Positions 30,727-39,451 of a stretch of 64,000 bases of DNA are shown here, in pieces. A program made the translations under genes and the position numbers. The notes under the pieces are model-generated. The model saw only the letters and a list, made by a program, of their open reading frames with translations, ran no database searches and was not told where the DNA came from. This DNA is from an endosymbiont of Acanthamoeba sp. UWC8. Lineage in GTDB: Bacteria; Pseudomonadota; Alphaproteobacteria; Rickettsiales; Midichloriaceae. Numbering within the stretch: the stretch's first letter is position 1; every line of letters starts with the position of its first letter. The stretch covers positions 806,001 through 870,000 of the forward strand of contig NZ_CP004403.1 in NCBI RefSeq assembly GCF_000730245.1. Reading direction: 5' to 3'.

Positions 30727-32211
30727 TTAATTATGTGTATACTTAGATTCTAAATATTCTATGAAGTACCTGGGATTCAAACTTTCTCCCGTAGAATTAA
30801 CGAGCATTTGATCAGCTGAGAACAATTTTCCTTTTGCATGGACATTTATTCTTAACCAATCATAAATTGGCTTTAATTTACCTCCTTTAATCAGTTCATT
30901 TGTTTCAGGAATCGCTTTTCTAATCGAGTTCATTAATTGAGCAGCAGTAACCGCACCCAGCGTATAGCTTGGAAAATACCCGAAAATCCCGCTATACCAA
31001 TGCGTGTCCTGTAAAACACCTAAAGCATCATTATCAGGCGTTAATCCTATAGTTTGCTTAAAATAAGCATTCCAGGCGGAAGGTAAATCACCGACCTCCA
31101 AATCTCCCCTTATAAGTTGCTTTTCAAGCTCATAACGCATAATTACATGCAGCGGATAGGTAACTTCATCAGCATCTACACGAATAAAAGAAGGCTCCAC
31201 ATGCTTGACGTATTTTGTAATATTTTTCTGATTAAATTTAGTTCTATCGACTGAAAAATACTTAATCAGCTTAGGGGTAAGGTACTCGACAAATTCATCA
31301 CTTCTTCCGATTTGCATCTCAGTAAGCAGTGACTGGCTTTCATGAATAGCCATCCCGAGGTTGCGTCCGACGGGTTGATATGCATATTCGAGGGGTAAAT
31401 TATATTCATACGAAGCATGTCCGGTTTCATGGATTATACCTTGCAAAGCAATAAATAAATCATTTTCGTCGTATCTCGTAGTAAGTCTTATATCCTGTGG
31501 TATCCCTCCGCAAAAAGGATGAGTGCTGGTATCGAGCCTTCCTTTATTAAAATCGAATCCGAAATCTTTCATGATCTCTATACCTAATTGCTGCTGAAGT
31601 TCGATCGGGAAGTGCCCGCCCAGCTCCGGCTTTTCACCTTGAGTACTTCTCACCTTTTCAATAAATTGGGGTAAAAAGTTTTTAAGTTCGGAAAATATAT
31701 TATCTATTTCTTCAACTTTTCGCTTAGGGTCATATTCATTTACTAATGCCTGATAAGGAGAAACTTTAAAATAATCCGCTTTCGCGGTTGCAATTTTACG
31801 CACTACCGATAACAGCTTTGCAAAATAAGGCTTAACTTCATTAAAGGATTTATTTTTCCTTGCCGAACGCCAAACCATTTCACATTCTTGCCTTAGTGAT
31901 GAATATTCTCTCATCAAACTATTATCAACGGAGGCATAATCATCGAAAATTTTTTTCATTTCAAGTAAGTTGGCTTTTTGCCAATCATTTAATAAATTCA
32001 AATCCGCTAAAGCTTCATTAATTTTTTCCCTTATTAACGGGTTACAAATTTTCTCATGCGCCAGTTTTATAAGATAAGATGACTGCTCGATTCTGGCATG
32101 CAGTGACCCAGTCGGCATTATCACTTCTTTATCCCAGCCGAGTATGCTTGAAATTTGATCAATGATTGAAATTTCTTTAAAATGTGTTTCTAAAAAATTA
32201 TATGCTTTCAT
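30727..32211 (-). CDS. Metallocarboxypeptidase, M32 (Taq) family
   Basis: This cytoplasmic zinc carboxypeptidase releases C-terminal residues from peptides. The product has 494 residues, the normal length for M32. The zinc motif is HETGH (in GIIHETGHASYE) and the third ligand lies in the following HESQSLLTEMQIG helix. DPKRKVEEIDNIF, FDFNKGRLDTSTHPFCGG and HVEPSFIRVDADEVTYPLH blocks are typical. Its role is probably peptide recycling. It is a single gene between two convergent or divergent neighbours. Confidence 0.95.
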   Translation of the reverse strand: MKAYNFLETHFKEISIIDQISSILGWDKEVIMPTGSLHARIEQSSYLIKLAHEKICNPLIREKINEALADLNLLNDWQKANLLEMKKIFDDYASVDNSLMREYSSLRQECEMVWRSARKNKSFNEVKPYFAKLLSVVRKIATAKADYFKVSPYQALVNEYDPKRKVEEIDNIFSELKNFLPQFIEKVRSTQGEKPELGGHFPIELQQQLGIEIMKDFGFDFNKGRLDTSTHPFCGGIPQDIRLTTRYDENDLFIALQGIIHETGHASYEYNLPLEYAYQPVGRNLGMAIHESQSLLTEMQIGRSDEFVEYLTPKLIKYFSVDRTKFNQKNITKYVKHVEPSFIRVDADEVTYPLHVIMRYELEKQLIRGDLEVGDLPSAWNAYFKQTIGLTPDNDALGVLQDTHWYSGIFGYFPSYTLGAVTAAQLMNSIRKAIPETNELIKGGKLKPIYDWLRINVHAKGKLFSADQMLVNSTGESLNPRYFIEYLESKYTHN

Positions 32212-32324
32212 GAGCTTTTAAGGATTATATTCTATCTAAATTTGTTTCTATATCAGTTAGGTTTACGTTGTCCAGTCGTTTAATTTGAGTTAATTAATTA
32301 CATAAACGTATTCGGCAAATAGAA

Positions 32325-33614
32325 ATGAAATTCACCCCCGGTTCATTATTCGGAAGATTTTTGTTAATTATCATGCTCCCTATGGTGTTGCTGCAGGTAG
32401 TGATCACCATAATATTTTATGAAAGGCATTGGGAGAATGTCACCTCTCATATGCAAGATGCACTGGTTGGAGAAGTGGAAACAGTTTTAAACACCATAAA
32501 CAGCACAAAATCAAATAATAAGAAGGCTTTAAATATACTAAGTCCCCTAGGTTTGGAGGTAAAATTTTTAACTAAGGAAACATTTCTACAAAATAAAAAT
32601 AAGTTTTCTTCCAAGCAATTTGACCAAGATCTTTCAGAATTTAAAGCAAAGTTGAAGAAGCTTAAAACCCAACCAAGTTATATAAGTTATATTAGCGATA
32701 AATCATCAATTACAGTCGGCTATACCACAAAAGGAAAATACATGGAAATATGTTTTTCAAGCAAGCGGATAAAAAGCCCTACCACTTATATATTTATGCT
32801 ATGGATGATAGGGGTTGCTTCGCTGTTAATTATAATATCCCTAACGTTCATGCGAAACCAAATAAGATCGATTACTAAACTTGCAGAAGTTGCCGACCAG
32901 TTCGGTAAAGGCCATGATATAGAATTTTTCAAGCCCTCGGGCGCTAAAGAAATCAGAACTGCGGGTAATGCATTTATAAAAATGAAACAAAGAATTGAGA
33001 GACAGATAAAATATCGAACTGAACTTCTAGCCCATATTTCACATGACTTGAGAACACCGCTTACTCGGTTAAAATTACAAACCGCTATGCTGGATGATAA
33101 GGGAATAGCTGAAGAAATAAGCCAAGATTTAAATGAAATGGAGCAAATGGTCATAAGTTATTTGGATTTTGCCAAAGGTGAGGGTAATGAAGAGGTGGTT
33201 GAAACAGAAATAATAGCTTTATTAAATAAAACATTAGCAAAGTTTAATGATGCCCGATTGGTTATCAATACTTCCGTTAATATGCAGTACATGCCTCTCC
33301 GCCCTAATGCATTCCAACGCGCGATTAATAATATAATTGAGAACGCTATCAAATATGCAAAGAGTAAAATAGAAGTAATAGTTTATAAGCTGGATGATAA
33401 CCTCTATATCACGGTTGACGATGACGGCAAAGGTATAGAAGAGCAGGATAGAAAAATGGTTTTCAAACCATTCCAAAAAACCTCTAATAGTAAAGAGGGT
33501 TATGGACTTGGGCTTGCAATTTTAAAAAGTGTCGTTCAAGCGCATGGAGGGAAAATTAAACTTGCCCAAAGCCCTTATAATGGTTTAAGAATTATATTAA
33601 TATTCCCTATTTAG
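32325..33614 (+). CDS. envZ: EnvZ-type sensor histidine kinase
   Basis: This inner-membrane sensor kinase has 429 residues: membrane helix 1 (residues ~12-30), a periplasmic region, helix 2 (~152-172), HAMP, a HisKA domain with His240 in AHISHDLRTPLTRLKLQ, N box INNIIENAIKYAK, G1 DDDGKGIEEQD and G2 GYGLGLAIL. The layout and the ISHDLRTPLTRL block match EnvZ-like kinases. An OmpR partner is expected but none is adjacent, since gpmI follows after 7 bp. If the partner is OmpR-like, it could be the regulator that reads the ATTAAC repeats in this window. That link is only a hypothesis. Confidence 0.85.
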   Translation: MKFTPGSLFGRFLLIIMLPMVLLQVVITIIFYERHWENVTSHMQDALVGEVETVLNTINSTKSNNKKALNILSPLGLEVKFLTKETFLQNKNKFSSKQFDQDLSEFKAKLKKLKTQPSYISYISDKSSITVGYTTKGKYMEICFSSKRIKSPTTYIFMLWMIGVASLLIIISLTFMRNQIRSITKLAEVADQFGKGHDIEFFKPSGAKEIRTAGNAFIKMKQRIERQIKYRTELLAHISHDLRTPLTRLKLQTAMLDDKGIAEEISQDLNEMEQMVISYLDFAKGEGNEEVVETEIIALLNKTLAKFNDARLVINTSVNMQYMPLRPNAFQRAINNIIENAIKYAKSKIEVIVYKLDDNLYITVDDDGKGIEEQDRKMVFKPFQKTSNSKEGYGLGLAILKSVVQAHGGKIKLAQSPYNGLRIILIFPI

Positions 33615-33621
33615 TAATTAT

Positions 33622-35130
33622 ATGACTACTCGTATTTTATTAGTTCTTGACGGTTGGGGTTATAACCCTTCGCCGAAGTATAATGCGATTTTAGGCGCTG
33701 ATACTCCTAATTACTCATATATATTACAAAATTATCCCCACTCTTTAATTGAAACAAGTGGTTTAGATGTCGGCCTACCTGAAGGGCAGATGGGCAATTC
33801 CGAGGTAGGTCACATGACTATAGGCAGCGGAAGAGTAATGTTCCAAGACTTACCTAAAATAAATCATGCGGTTGAATCAAAACAGATAGAAGATAATGAA
33901 GCATTAAAGGAGCTGATTGCAACATTAAAAGAAAACGGTGGAACCTGCCACATAATGGGGCTTATATCTGACGGCGGAGTGCATTCGCATATTGATCATA
34001 TAGTCGCCCTCAGCAAAATACTTCGGAAACATAATATTAAAGTTTTAATCCATGCAATTACTGATGGTAGGGATACCCCTCCGAAATGCGCACAAAGTTA
34101 TATAAATTTCATTACTCAAGCAGGGTTAGAAATTGCAAGTATAAGCGGAAGGTTCTATGCAATGGATAGAGATAAAAGATGGGATAGGATTGAACTTAGT
34201 TATAATGCTATAATTAAGGCACAAGCACCAAAGTTTAATACTCCGCAGGAAGTTATCGAGCAAAGCTATACTCAGGATATATCCGATGAATTCATCATTC
34301 CGCACGTAAGAAACAACTACCAAGGGATAAAAGAAAATGATGCTATACTGATGGCAAACTTCCGCGCTGATAGAGTTAGAGAAATTTTAACCGCATTAGT
34401 AGAAGAAGATTTTAAAGATTTTCCTCGGGAAAATAAAGTAAAACTAGCATCGGTTGTAGGAATGACTGAATATTCGGAGGAGCTAAACCGATATTTAAGC
34501 ACTCTTTTCCCTGCTGAAAATATTGCTTATACTTTAGGAGAAGTTATCTCAAAGCATGGAATGCGGCAACTAAGGATAGCGGAAACCGAGAAATATGCTC
34601 ATGTTACGTTTTTCTTAAGCGGCGGAAGAGAAGAGCCGTTTGAAGGAGAAGAGAGGATTTTAGTTCCCTCTCCGAAAGTTAAAACTTATGATCTAGCGCC
34701 TCAAATGTCAGTATATGATGTAACCGATAAATTAATTGAGGCTATCAAAAGCAGATCTTATAACTTAATTTGTGCTAATTTTGCAAATGCTGATATGGTA
34801 GGTCATTCCGGTAATATTGAAGCTACAGTGAAAGCTATAGAAGCTATTGATGATTGCTTAGGTAAAATCCTAACCACTATTAAAGAAACTGATTCGGAAA
34901 TGTTAATTACAGCCGACCACGGTAACGCGGAATTAATGAAGAACCCGGATACCCTTGAACCGTTTACTTCTCATACTTTATTTAAAGTACCTTTAATTTA
35001 CATCGGGGAAAAGAATATAAAGTTAAAAGATGGAGCATTATCTGATATAGCGCCTACACTTTTGGAGTTGATTGACATAAAAAAACCTAAAGAAATGACC
35101 GGGAATTCGTTAATCACATTCTTTCCGTAA
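33622..35130 (+). CDS. gpmI: 2,3-bisphosphoglycerate-independent phosphoglycerate mutase
   Basis: This enzyme interconverts 3- and 2-phosphoglycerate with two Mn ions. The 502-residue protein carries the first metal aspartate in LLVLDGWGYNPS-like RILLVLDGWGY, the phosphoserine in GQMGNSEVGHMTIG, HVTFFLSGG and ITADHGNAEL. It implies at least the lower arm of glycolysis or gluconeogenesis, which Rickettsia proper lacks. It lies 7 bp after the EnvZ-like kinase, so the two may share a transcript without a functional link. Confidence 0.96.
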   Translation: MTTRILLVLDGWGYNPSPKYNAILGADTPNYSYILQNYPHSLIETSGLDVGLPEGQMGNSEVGHMTIGSGRVMFQDLPKINHAVESKQIEDNEALKELIATLKENGGTCHIMGLISDGGVHSHIDHIVALSKILRKHNIKVLIHAITDGRDTPPKCAQSYINFITQAGLEIASISGRFYAMDRDKRWDRIELSYNAIIKAQAPKFNTPQEVIEQSYTQDISDEFIIPHVRNNYQGIKENDAILMANFRADRVREILTALVEEDFKDFPRENKVKLASVVGMTEYSEELNRYLSTLFPAENIAYTLGEVISKHGMRQLRIAETEKYAHVTFFLSGGREEPFEGEERILVPSPKVKTYDLAPQMSVYDVTDKLIEAIKSRSYNLICANFANADMVGHSGNIEATVKAIEAIDDCLGKILTTIKETDSEMLITADHGNAELMKNPDTLEPFTSHTLFKVPLIYIGEKNIKLKDGALSDIAPTLLELIDIKKPKEMTGNSLITFFP

Positions 35131-35171
35131 GTTATTTCAATATGTCATTGCTCGCTTGAGATTTTAGTTAA

Positions 35172-36374
35172 TTACTTTAATAACTTATAAACTAATTGCT
35201 TCATCCCTTCCACAGCCGGTTGCCCGAAAGGATTTATATTATTCATCAGCCCTAAAACTATAGTTTCAACCATTGAGAACATCATCAAGGCTCCTAAACT
35301 TTTGGGAGAATCATCTAGCATGGTGATTTGACGGGTAGGTATATTATGTTGCGATAAAACATTTATAAATGCTTTATACTGAGCTAAAGTCAAATCTTCT
35401 ATAGTTTTATTAAATATCCCCTGAAACTCTACTGATGGCAAGCTAGGCGCTTTATATGTTGCAAAGTTATAAAGAGAGAAAAATTTATCTTTATACCCAT
35501 CAAGGTATAATTGCAGCTGGCTATGCTGATCCTCAGGACCATGCGCACACATCGGGGTAATTCCGAAACCCTCTTTACCCAAGCTTTCAGCAATTATCTG
35601 CTTGTTCCATTCCAAAAAATTATGTAAAGACCGCGCATATGACATATTAATATGTATGCTATATTTTTTTTCAACCATGCTAGTTAAAAAAGCCACTCCT
35701 TTTGCTATTAAGCTATCCTCTCGGTTATAAAAAAAATCCCTAAGCACTTCTTCTCCCCCTTCACAAAAGGCATGAGCATCTTGATTCATAAGCATTAAAG
35801 GCAGAATATTAATGTTAGTAAACGATGCAAATCTACCGCCAATCTCTTCATGCGGAAGAATAGTGCTGCCTAAATTTATAGCAATTTCTTTTAAGGTGCT
35901 ACTCTTGAATTCTGTAATAAATATAAAATGTTTATTGATATTTTTTATTCCCTGCTGTTCAAAAATTTTAATTAATGTAAGGCATAGAGAGATTGTCTCA
36001 AGTGTTTCACCGGATTTACTGATTATTAAAAATTTCGTTTGCTTAAGATCAATTTTTTCAATTAATAGCTGGAAATAAACCGGGTCTAAAGTATCCAGAT
36101 ATTCTATGTTTAAATCTATATTTCGGTTAAATAAAGCAAAAGTTTTAGGGTTTAATATAGCCCCACCCATCCCGACCATTACTACTGTACAGCAATCTTC
36201 CTTTATTTGCCTTGCAATAGGCTCCAGCAAATTAGTTAAATTATAGTAATAACTTGAATTGAAGCTAAACAACTTATAATCAGAAGCTCTATTATCTTTT
36301 ATATAATGTAATACTTTTAAGAATTCTTCTCTTCTTTGAGAGCATTCCAGATTGCTACTAAGCTTTATATTCAT
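35172..36374 (-). CDS. pgi: Glucose-6-phosphate isomerase, short form
   Basis: The 400-residue protein has the two SIS domains of phosphoglucose isomerase: the sugar-phosphate site at FLIISKSGETLETI, the PGI signature-like block EEIGGRFASFTNINILPLM, the EWNKQIIAESLGKEG region, the conserved HGPEDQHSQLQL, and a C-terminal NPFGQPAVEGMKQLV. It is shorter than typical enzymes (about 440-550), mainly at both ends. With glmS in this window, it could supply fructose 6-phosphate for amino sugar synthesis. Activity of the short form is inferred. Confidence 0.85.
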   Translation of the reverse strand: MNIKLSSNLECSQRREEFLKVLHYIKDNRASDYKLFSFNSSYYYNLTNLLEPIARQIKEDCCTVVMVGMGGAILNPKTFALFNRNIDLNIEYLDTLDPVYFQLLIEKIDLKQTKFLIISKSGETLETISLCLTLIKIFEQQGIKNINKHFIFITEFKSSTLKEIAINLGSTILPHEEIGGRFASFTNINILPLMLMNQDAHAFCEGGEEVLRDFFYNREDSLIAKGVAFLTSMVEKKYSIHINMSYARSLHNFLEWNKQIIAESLGKEGFGITPMCAHGPEDQHSQLQLYLDGYKDKFFSLYNFATYKAPSLPSVEFQGIFNKTIEDLTLAQYKAFINVLSQHNIPTRQITMLDDSPKSLGALMMFSMVETIVLGLMNNINPFGQPAVEGMKQLVYKLLK

Positions 36375-36409
36375 ATGTCCTTAACTATCTTTTTCGTTTG
36401 TAATCTACA

Positions 36410-37609
36410 TCAATATTCTAAAGGGTCAAAGAGCTTTTTATATTGCTCAATAGCATATCTATCCGTCATGCCTGCTATATAATCTATTATAATCTCAGCT
36501 TTCTTTTGTTCGTCGCAATCAACCAGCTTCTCATACCAATCGGTCGGCATACAATTCGGATTTTTCATTAAGGTTTCAAACAAATTTTTCACCACATGGC
36601 ACGCTTTTACTTTAGTACGATTAATTTTATAATGACGATAAATCCTTTCGAACAGAAATGCTTTTATTTTATCCTTTATCACTTCCATATCTTTTGAAAA
36701 GGCCGCAATCGGCTCATGCATGTTTCTAATATCTTCAGCAGAATGAATATTGTAAAAAGATATTCTTCTTTTAATCTCGGCAACTAAATCGGTAACCATT
36801 TGTTTTTTCAATCTTCTTAGCGCCTCACTTATCATCTTTGAAACAGAGAGATTCGGATAAGTAGATTCAAGCATAGTAAATATTTCACCCAACAGATCTA
36901 AAGATTTAAGATCCGAAATGGTAATAAATCCTGCTCTATATCCGTCATCAATGTCATGATTTATATAAGCGATATCATCGGCAAGCGATGCAACCTGCGC
37001 TTCAAGAGAGGCAAAGGTTTCAAGTTTTAAATCAAATACTTTAGTTATATCGGTATATATATTACTCAGTTTTTTAGGCTTACTGTATTTCCCGGTTAAT
37101 GGGCCATTATGCTTGGCAATTCCTTCTAAAGTTTCCCAGGTTAAATTTAGTCCGTCAAATTCTGCGTACCTTTGCTCAAGATAGGTTAGAATTTTTAAGG
37201 TTTGAGCATTATGGTCAAATCCGCCGAATTCTTTTGCTACTTCCTGCAAGGCATCTTCACCCGCATGCCCGAAGGGTGGGTGGCCTAAATCATGAGCTAA
37301 AGCTATGCACTCGGTTAAATCTTCATTTAAGTTCAGCTCATATGCAATAGCTTTTGCAATTTGAGCGACTTCTAAGCTATGGGTTAATCGAGTTCTATAG
37401 TGGTCTCCCGCATAATTTATAAATACTTGAGTCTTGTATTCAAGTCTTCTGAAAGATATGGAATTTATTATACGATTTCGGTCATTTTGGTATGGTAAAA
37501 GATATCCTTCATAGCTTTCTTTATGCCGTCTTCCCTGGCTATGCGCAATATCAACGGCATAACTTGCCAACCGTAAATTCTTCTTATCATTGCTGATTAT
37601 CTGCTCCAT
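36410..37609 (-). CDS. dGTP triphosphohydrolase-like HD-domain protein
   Basis: This HD-superfamily phosphohydrolase is related to dGTPases that hydrolyse dNTPs to nucleosides and triphosphate. It has 399 residues. The metal ligands appear in RTRLTHSLEVAQIA (H), ALAHDLGHPPFGHAGEDAL (HD and later H), and DDIAYINHDIDDG (D). The N-terminal YQNDRNRIINSISFRRLEYKTQVF block is characteristic of the type 2 subfamily. It diverges from mraZ, and the intergenic region carries the MraZ-type repeats. A control link between the two is possible. Confidence 0.92.
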   Translation of the reverse strand: MEQIISNDKKNLRLASYAVDIAHSQGRRHKESYEGYLLPYQNDRNRIINSISFRRLEYKTQVFINYAGDHYRTRLTHSLEVAQIAKAIAYELNLNEDLTECIALAHDLGHPPFGHAGEDALQEVAKEFGGFDHNAQTLKILTYLEQRYAEFDGLNLTWETLEGIAKHNGPLTGKYSKPKKLSNIYTDITKVFDLKLETFASLEAQVASLADDIAYINHDIDDGYRAGFITISDLKSLDLLGEIFTMLESTYPNLSVSKMISEALRRLKKQMVTDLVAEIKRRISFYNIHSAEDIRNMHEPIAAFSKDMEVIKDKIKAFLFERIYRHYKINRTKVKACHVVKNLFETLMKNPNCMPTDWYEKLVDCDEQKKAEIIIDYIAGMTDRYAIEQYKKLFDPLEY

Positions 37610-37636
37610 CGCTTACCCGTATATACTCATTTCTTT

Positions 37637-37660
37637 CCCATTATACCCCATTTACTCCCA
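37637..37660 (-). promoter_or_regulatory. MraZ box: three TGGG repeats at 10-bp period
   Basis: CCCA occurs at 37637-37640, 37647-37650 and 37657-37660, that is TGGG on the minus strand every 10 bp exactly. MraZ is known to bind TGGGN repeats with 5-bp spacers upstream of its own operon in E. coli. The repeats lie 55-78 bp before the mraZ ATG, between mraZ and the divergent dGTPase-like gene. This suggests autoregulation and possibly control of the divergent gene. Confidence 0.7.
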
Positions 37661-37714
37661 AAAAACACTATTATTCAATACAAAATTGTGTAATACTATT
37701 AATAAACACTAGTC

Positions 37715-38182
37715 ATGCATAATATGGGAATTTTTATTTCTACTTATATAAATAAGTTAGATGATAAGAACCGCCTTTCAGTTCCGGCTCCTTTCAGGAG
37801 CATAATTGAAGCTGAGGGAAGTATGACGATTTACGGGTATTGCTCATTTATTAATAATGCTATTGAAGTTTGTACGGAAAAAAGAATGCGGGAGTTACAG
37901 GGATACATAGAAGATTTGGATATCTTTTCACTAGAGCGCGATGCGTTAGAAACTGCAATTTTAGGTGGTGCAGAGTTGCTTAATATTGATAGCAAAGGCC
38001 GCATTGTTCTACCTGAGCGTTTAATTAAATTCGGTAATATAAAAAATGAAGCAGCTTTTGTAGGTAAGGGAAAAACATTTGAAATATGGTCGATTGAGGA
38101 ATTTCCGGAGCATTCTAAAAAGTCAAGAGATTACGCTATCTCCAAAAAAATAACTTTAAAGCAAAAAAGAGGAGGGGAATAA
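37715..38182 (+). CDS. mraZ: Division/cell-wall cluster transcriptional regulator MraZ
   Basis: This is a SpoVT/AbrB-fold DNA-binding protein of 155 residues. Two copies of the fold are visible: INKLDDKNRLSVPAPFR near residue 12 and NIDSKGRIVLPERLIKFGNI near residue 90. It is the first gene of the dcw cluster and ends directly at the rsmH start. No strong ribosome site precedes either possible ATG (37715 or 37724). The TGGG repeats upstream fit its known autoregulation. Confidence 0.93.
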   Translation: MHNMGIFISTYINKLDDKNRLSVPAPFRSIIEAEGSMTIYGYCSFINNAIEVCTEKRMRELQGYIEDLDIFSLERDALETAILGGAELLNIDSKGRIVLPERLIKFGNIKNEAAFVGKGKTFEIWSIEEFPEHSKKSRDYAISKKITLKQKRGGE

Positions 38183-39139
38183 ATGCAGATTATAAACTCC
38201 TCAGAAACTTTAAAGCCTCATAAGCCCGTATTGATAAAAGAAGTATTAGAAGCCCTTTCTCCTCAGGATGGAGGTATATATATCGATGCAACATTTGGTG
38301 CCGGTGGGTATAGTAAAGAAATTTTAACTAATGCCGGTTGCAAGGTGCATGGTATAGATAGAGATAGCAGTGTTACAAAATTTGCAGATGATTTATCCAA
38401 GCAGTTTGAAGGACGTTTTAATTTTATAAACGGGGAATTCGGTAGTTTAGAAAACATTATACTAGAAAATAATCTAGATAGAATTAACGGTATAGTGTTT
38501 GATATCGGGGTTTCTTCCATGCAACTGGATCAAGGCGAGCGAGGCTTCTCTTTTGCTAAAAATGCACCACTTGATATGAGGATGGATCAAAATAGCGGCG
38601 GCATTACTGCTTACGACATAGTGAACAGCACTTCGGAAGGAGAGCTGGCTGATATAATTTTTAAATTCGGCGGAGAGAGAAAATCAAGAAAAATAGCTTA
38701 TCTGATTAATAAAGCCCGCAGTATTAAACCTATCGAAACAACTTGTGAGCTGGCAGAGATAATTGCTCGCGGAAACGGTAGATATAATCATTCCATTCAC
38801 CCTGCAACTAAAGCTTTTCAGGCATTAAGGATTGTTGTTAATGACGAACTTACTCAATTGGAAAATGCATTAATTGCTGCTGCTAAGCATATAGCTTTGG
38901 GTGGAAAGATATTAGTTATCACTTTCCATTCATTGGAAGATAAAATAGTTAAAGAATATTTTAATGAGTTATGTGGAAAACGTATTAATACCAACCGCCA
39001 TCTACCTCAGATTGAATTTTATAACGAACCGAGCTTCGAATTTGTATTCAAAGGAGCTTTAACCCCATCAAACGAAGAAGTATCAGGCAACCCCCGAGCC
39101 AGATCGGCCAAACTTAGAGCAATAAGGAGGATAAAATGA
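38183..39139 (+). CDS. rsmH: 16S rRNA (cytosine(1402)-N4)-methyltransferase
   Basis: This enzyme uses S-adenosylmethionine to methylate C1402 in the ribosomal decoding centre. The product has 318 residues: HKPVLIKEVLEALSP at the N terminus, the SAM loop DATFGAGGYSKEIL, DIGVSSMQLDQGERGFSF, TKAFQALRIVVNDEL and ITFHSLEDKIVKEYF. Its ATG immediately follows the mraZ stop, and its last bases overlap the ftsL start by 4 bp, so translation is probably coupled through the cluster. Confidence 0.96.
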   Translation: MQIINSSETLKPHKPVLIKEVLEALSPQDGGIYIDATFGAGGYSKEILTNAGCKVHGIDRDSSVTKFADDLSKQFEGRFNFINGEFGSLENIILENNLDRINGIVFDIGVSSMQLDQGERGFSFAKNAPLDMRMDQNSGGITAYDIVNSTSEGELADIIFKFGGERKSRKIAYLINKARSIKPIETTCELAEIIARGNGRYNHSIHPATKAFQALRIVVNDELTQLENALIAAAKHIALGGKILVITFHSLEDKIVKEYFNELCGKRINTNRHLPQIEFYNEPSFEFVFKGALTPSNEEVSGNPRARSAKLRAIRRIK

Positions 39140-39450
39140 TTAACGCCTTATTTAAGCCTTCAAGTTTAATCGGAATTCTAGCACTGATTTTAAGTTCTAT
39201 ATTGTTATTTGAAATTAAATATAGCGTACAAAAAATACGCAAAGAACTAAATTCGGTTGACAATGAAATAATAAAGACGAAAGAAGATATACATATTTTA
39301 AAAGCTGAATTATCCTATATTACTAAGCCGGAAAGTTTAGCTAAGCTTTCCAGGAAAAATTTAAACTTAGTATCGATAGATCCGACGAGGATTAAAAGTG
39401 TGTATTTAGGGGAAATAAACAAACTTTTTTTGGAAGAGGGGACGGAATAA
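39136..39450 (+). CDS. ftsL: Cell division protein FtsL
   Basis: This 104-residue bitopic protein has a short cytoplasmic N terminus, one membrane helix (residues ~9-26, LIGILALILSSILLFEI), and an extracytoplasmic coiled coil (VQKIRKELNSVDNEIIKTKEDIH, of which the heptads run to about residue 65). Position between rsmH and ftsI decides the identity, since FtsL sequences are poorly conserved. It forms the FtsQLB complex that activates septal synthesis. Confidence 0.88.
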   Translation: MINALFKPSSLIGILALILSSILLFEIKYSVQKIRKELNSVDNEIIKTKEDIHILKAELSYITKPESLAKLSRKNLNLVSIDPTRIKSVYLGEINKLFLEEGTE

Positions 39451-39451
39451 A

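Noticed and set aside
32265-32300. ATTAAC-like pair on the minus strand upstream of the M32 peptidase gene
   Set aside because: The second copy is ATTAAA at a 10-bp rather than 11-bp spacing, and no -10-like hexamer lies at the expected distance, so it does not fit the shared promoter design.
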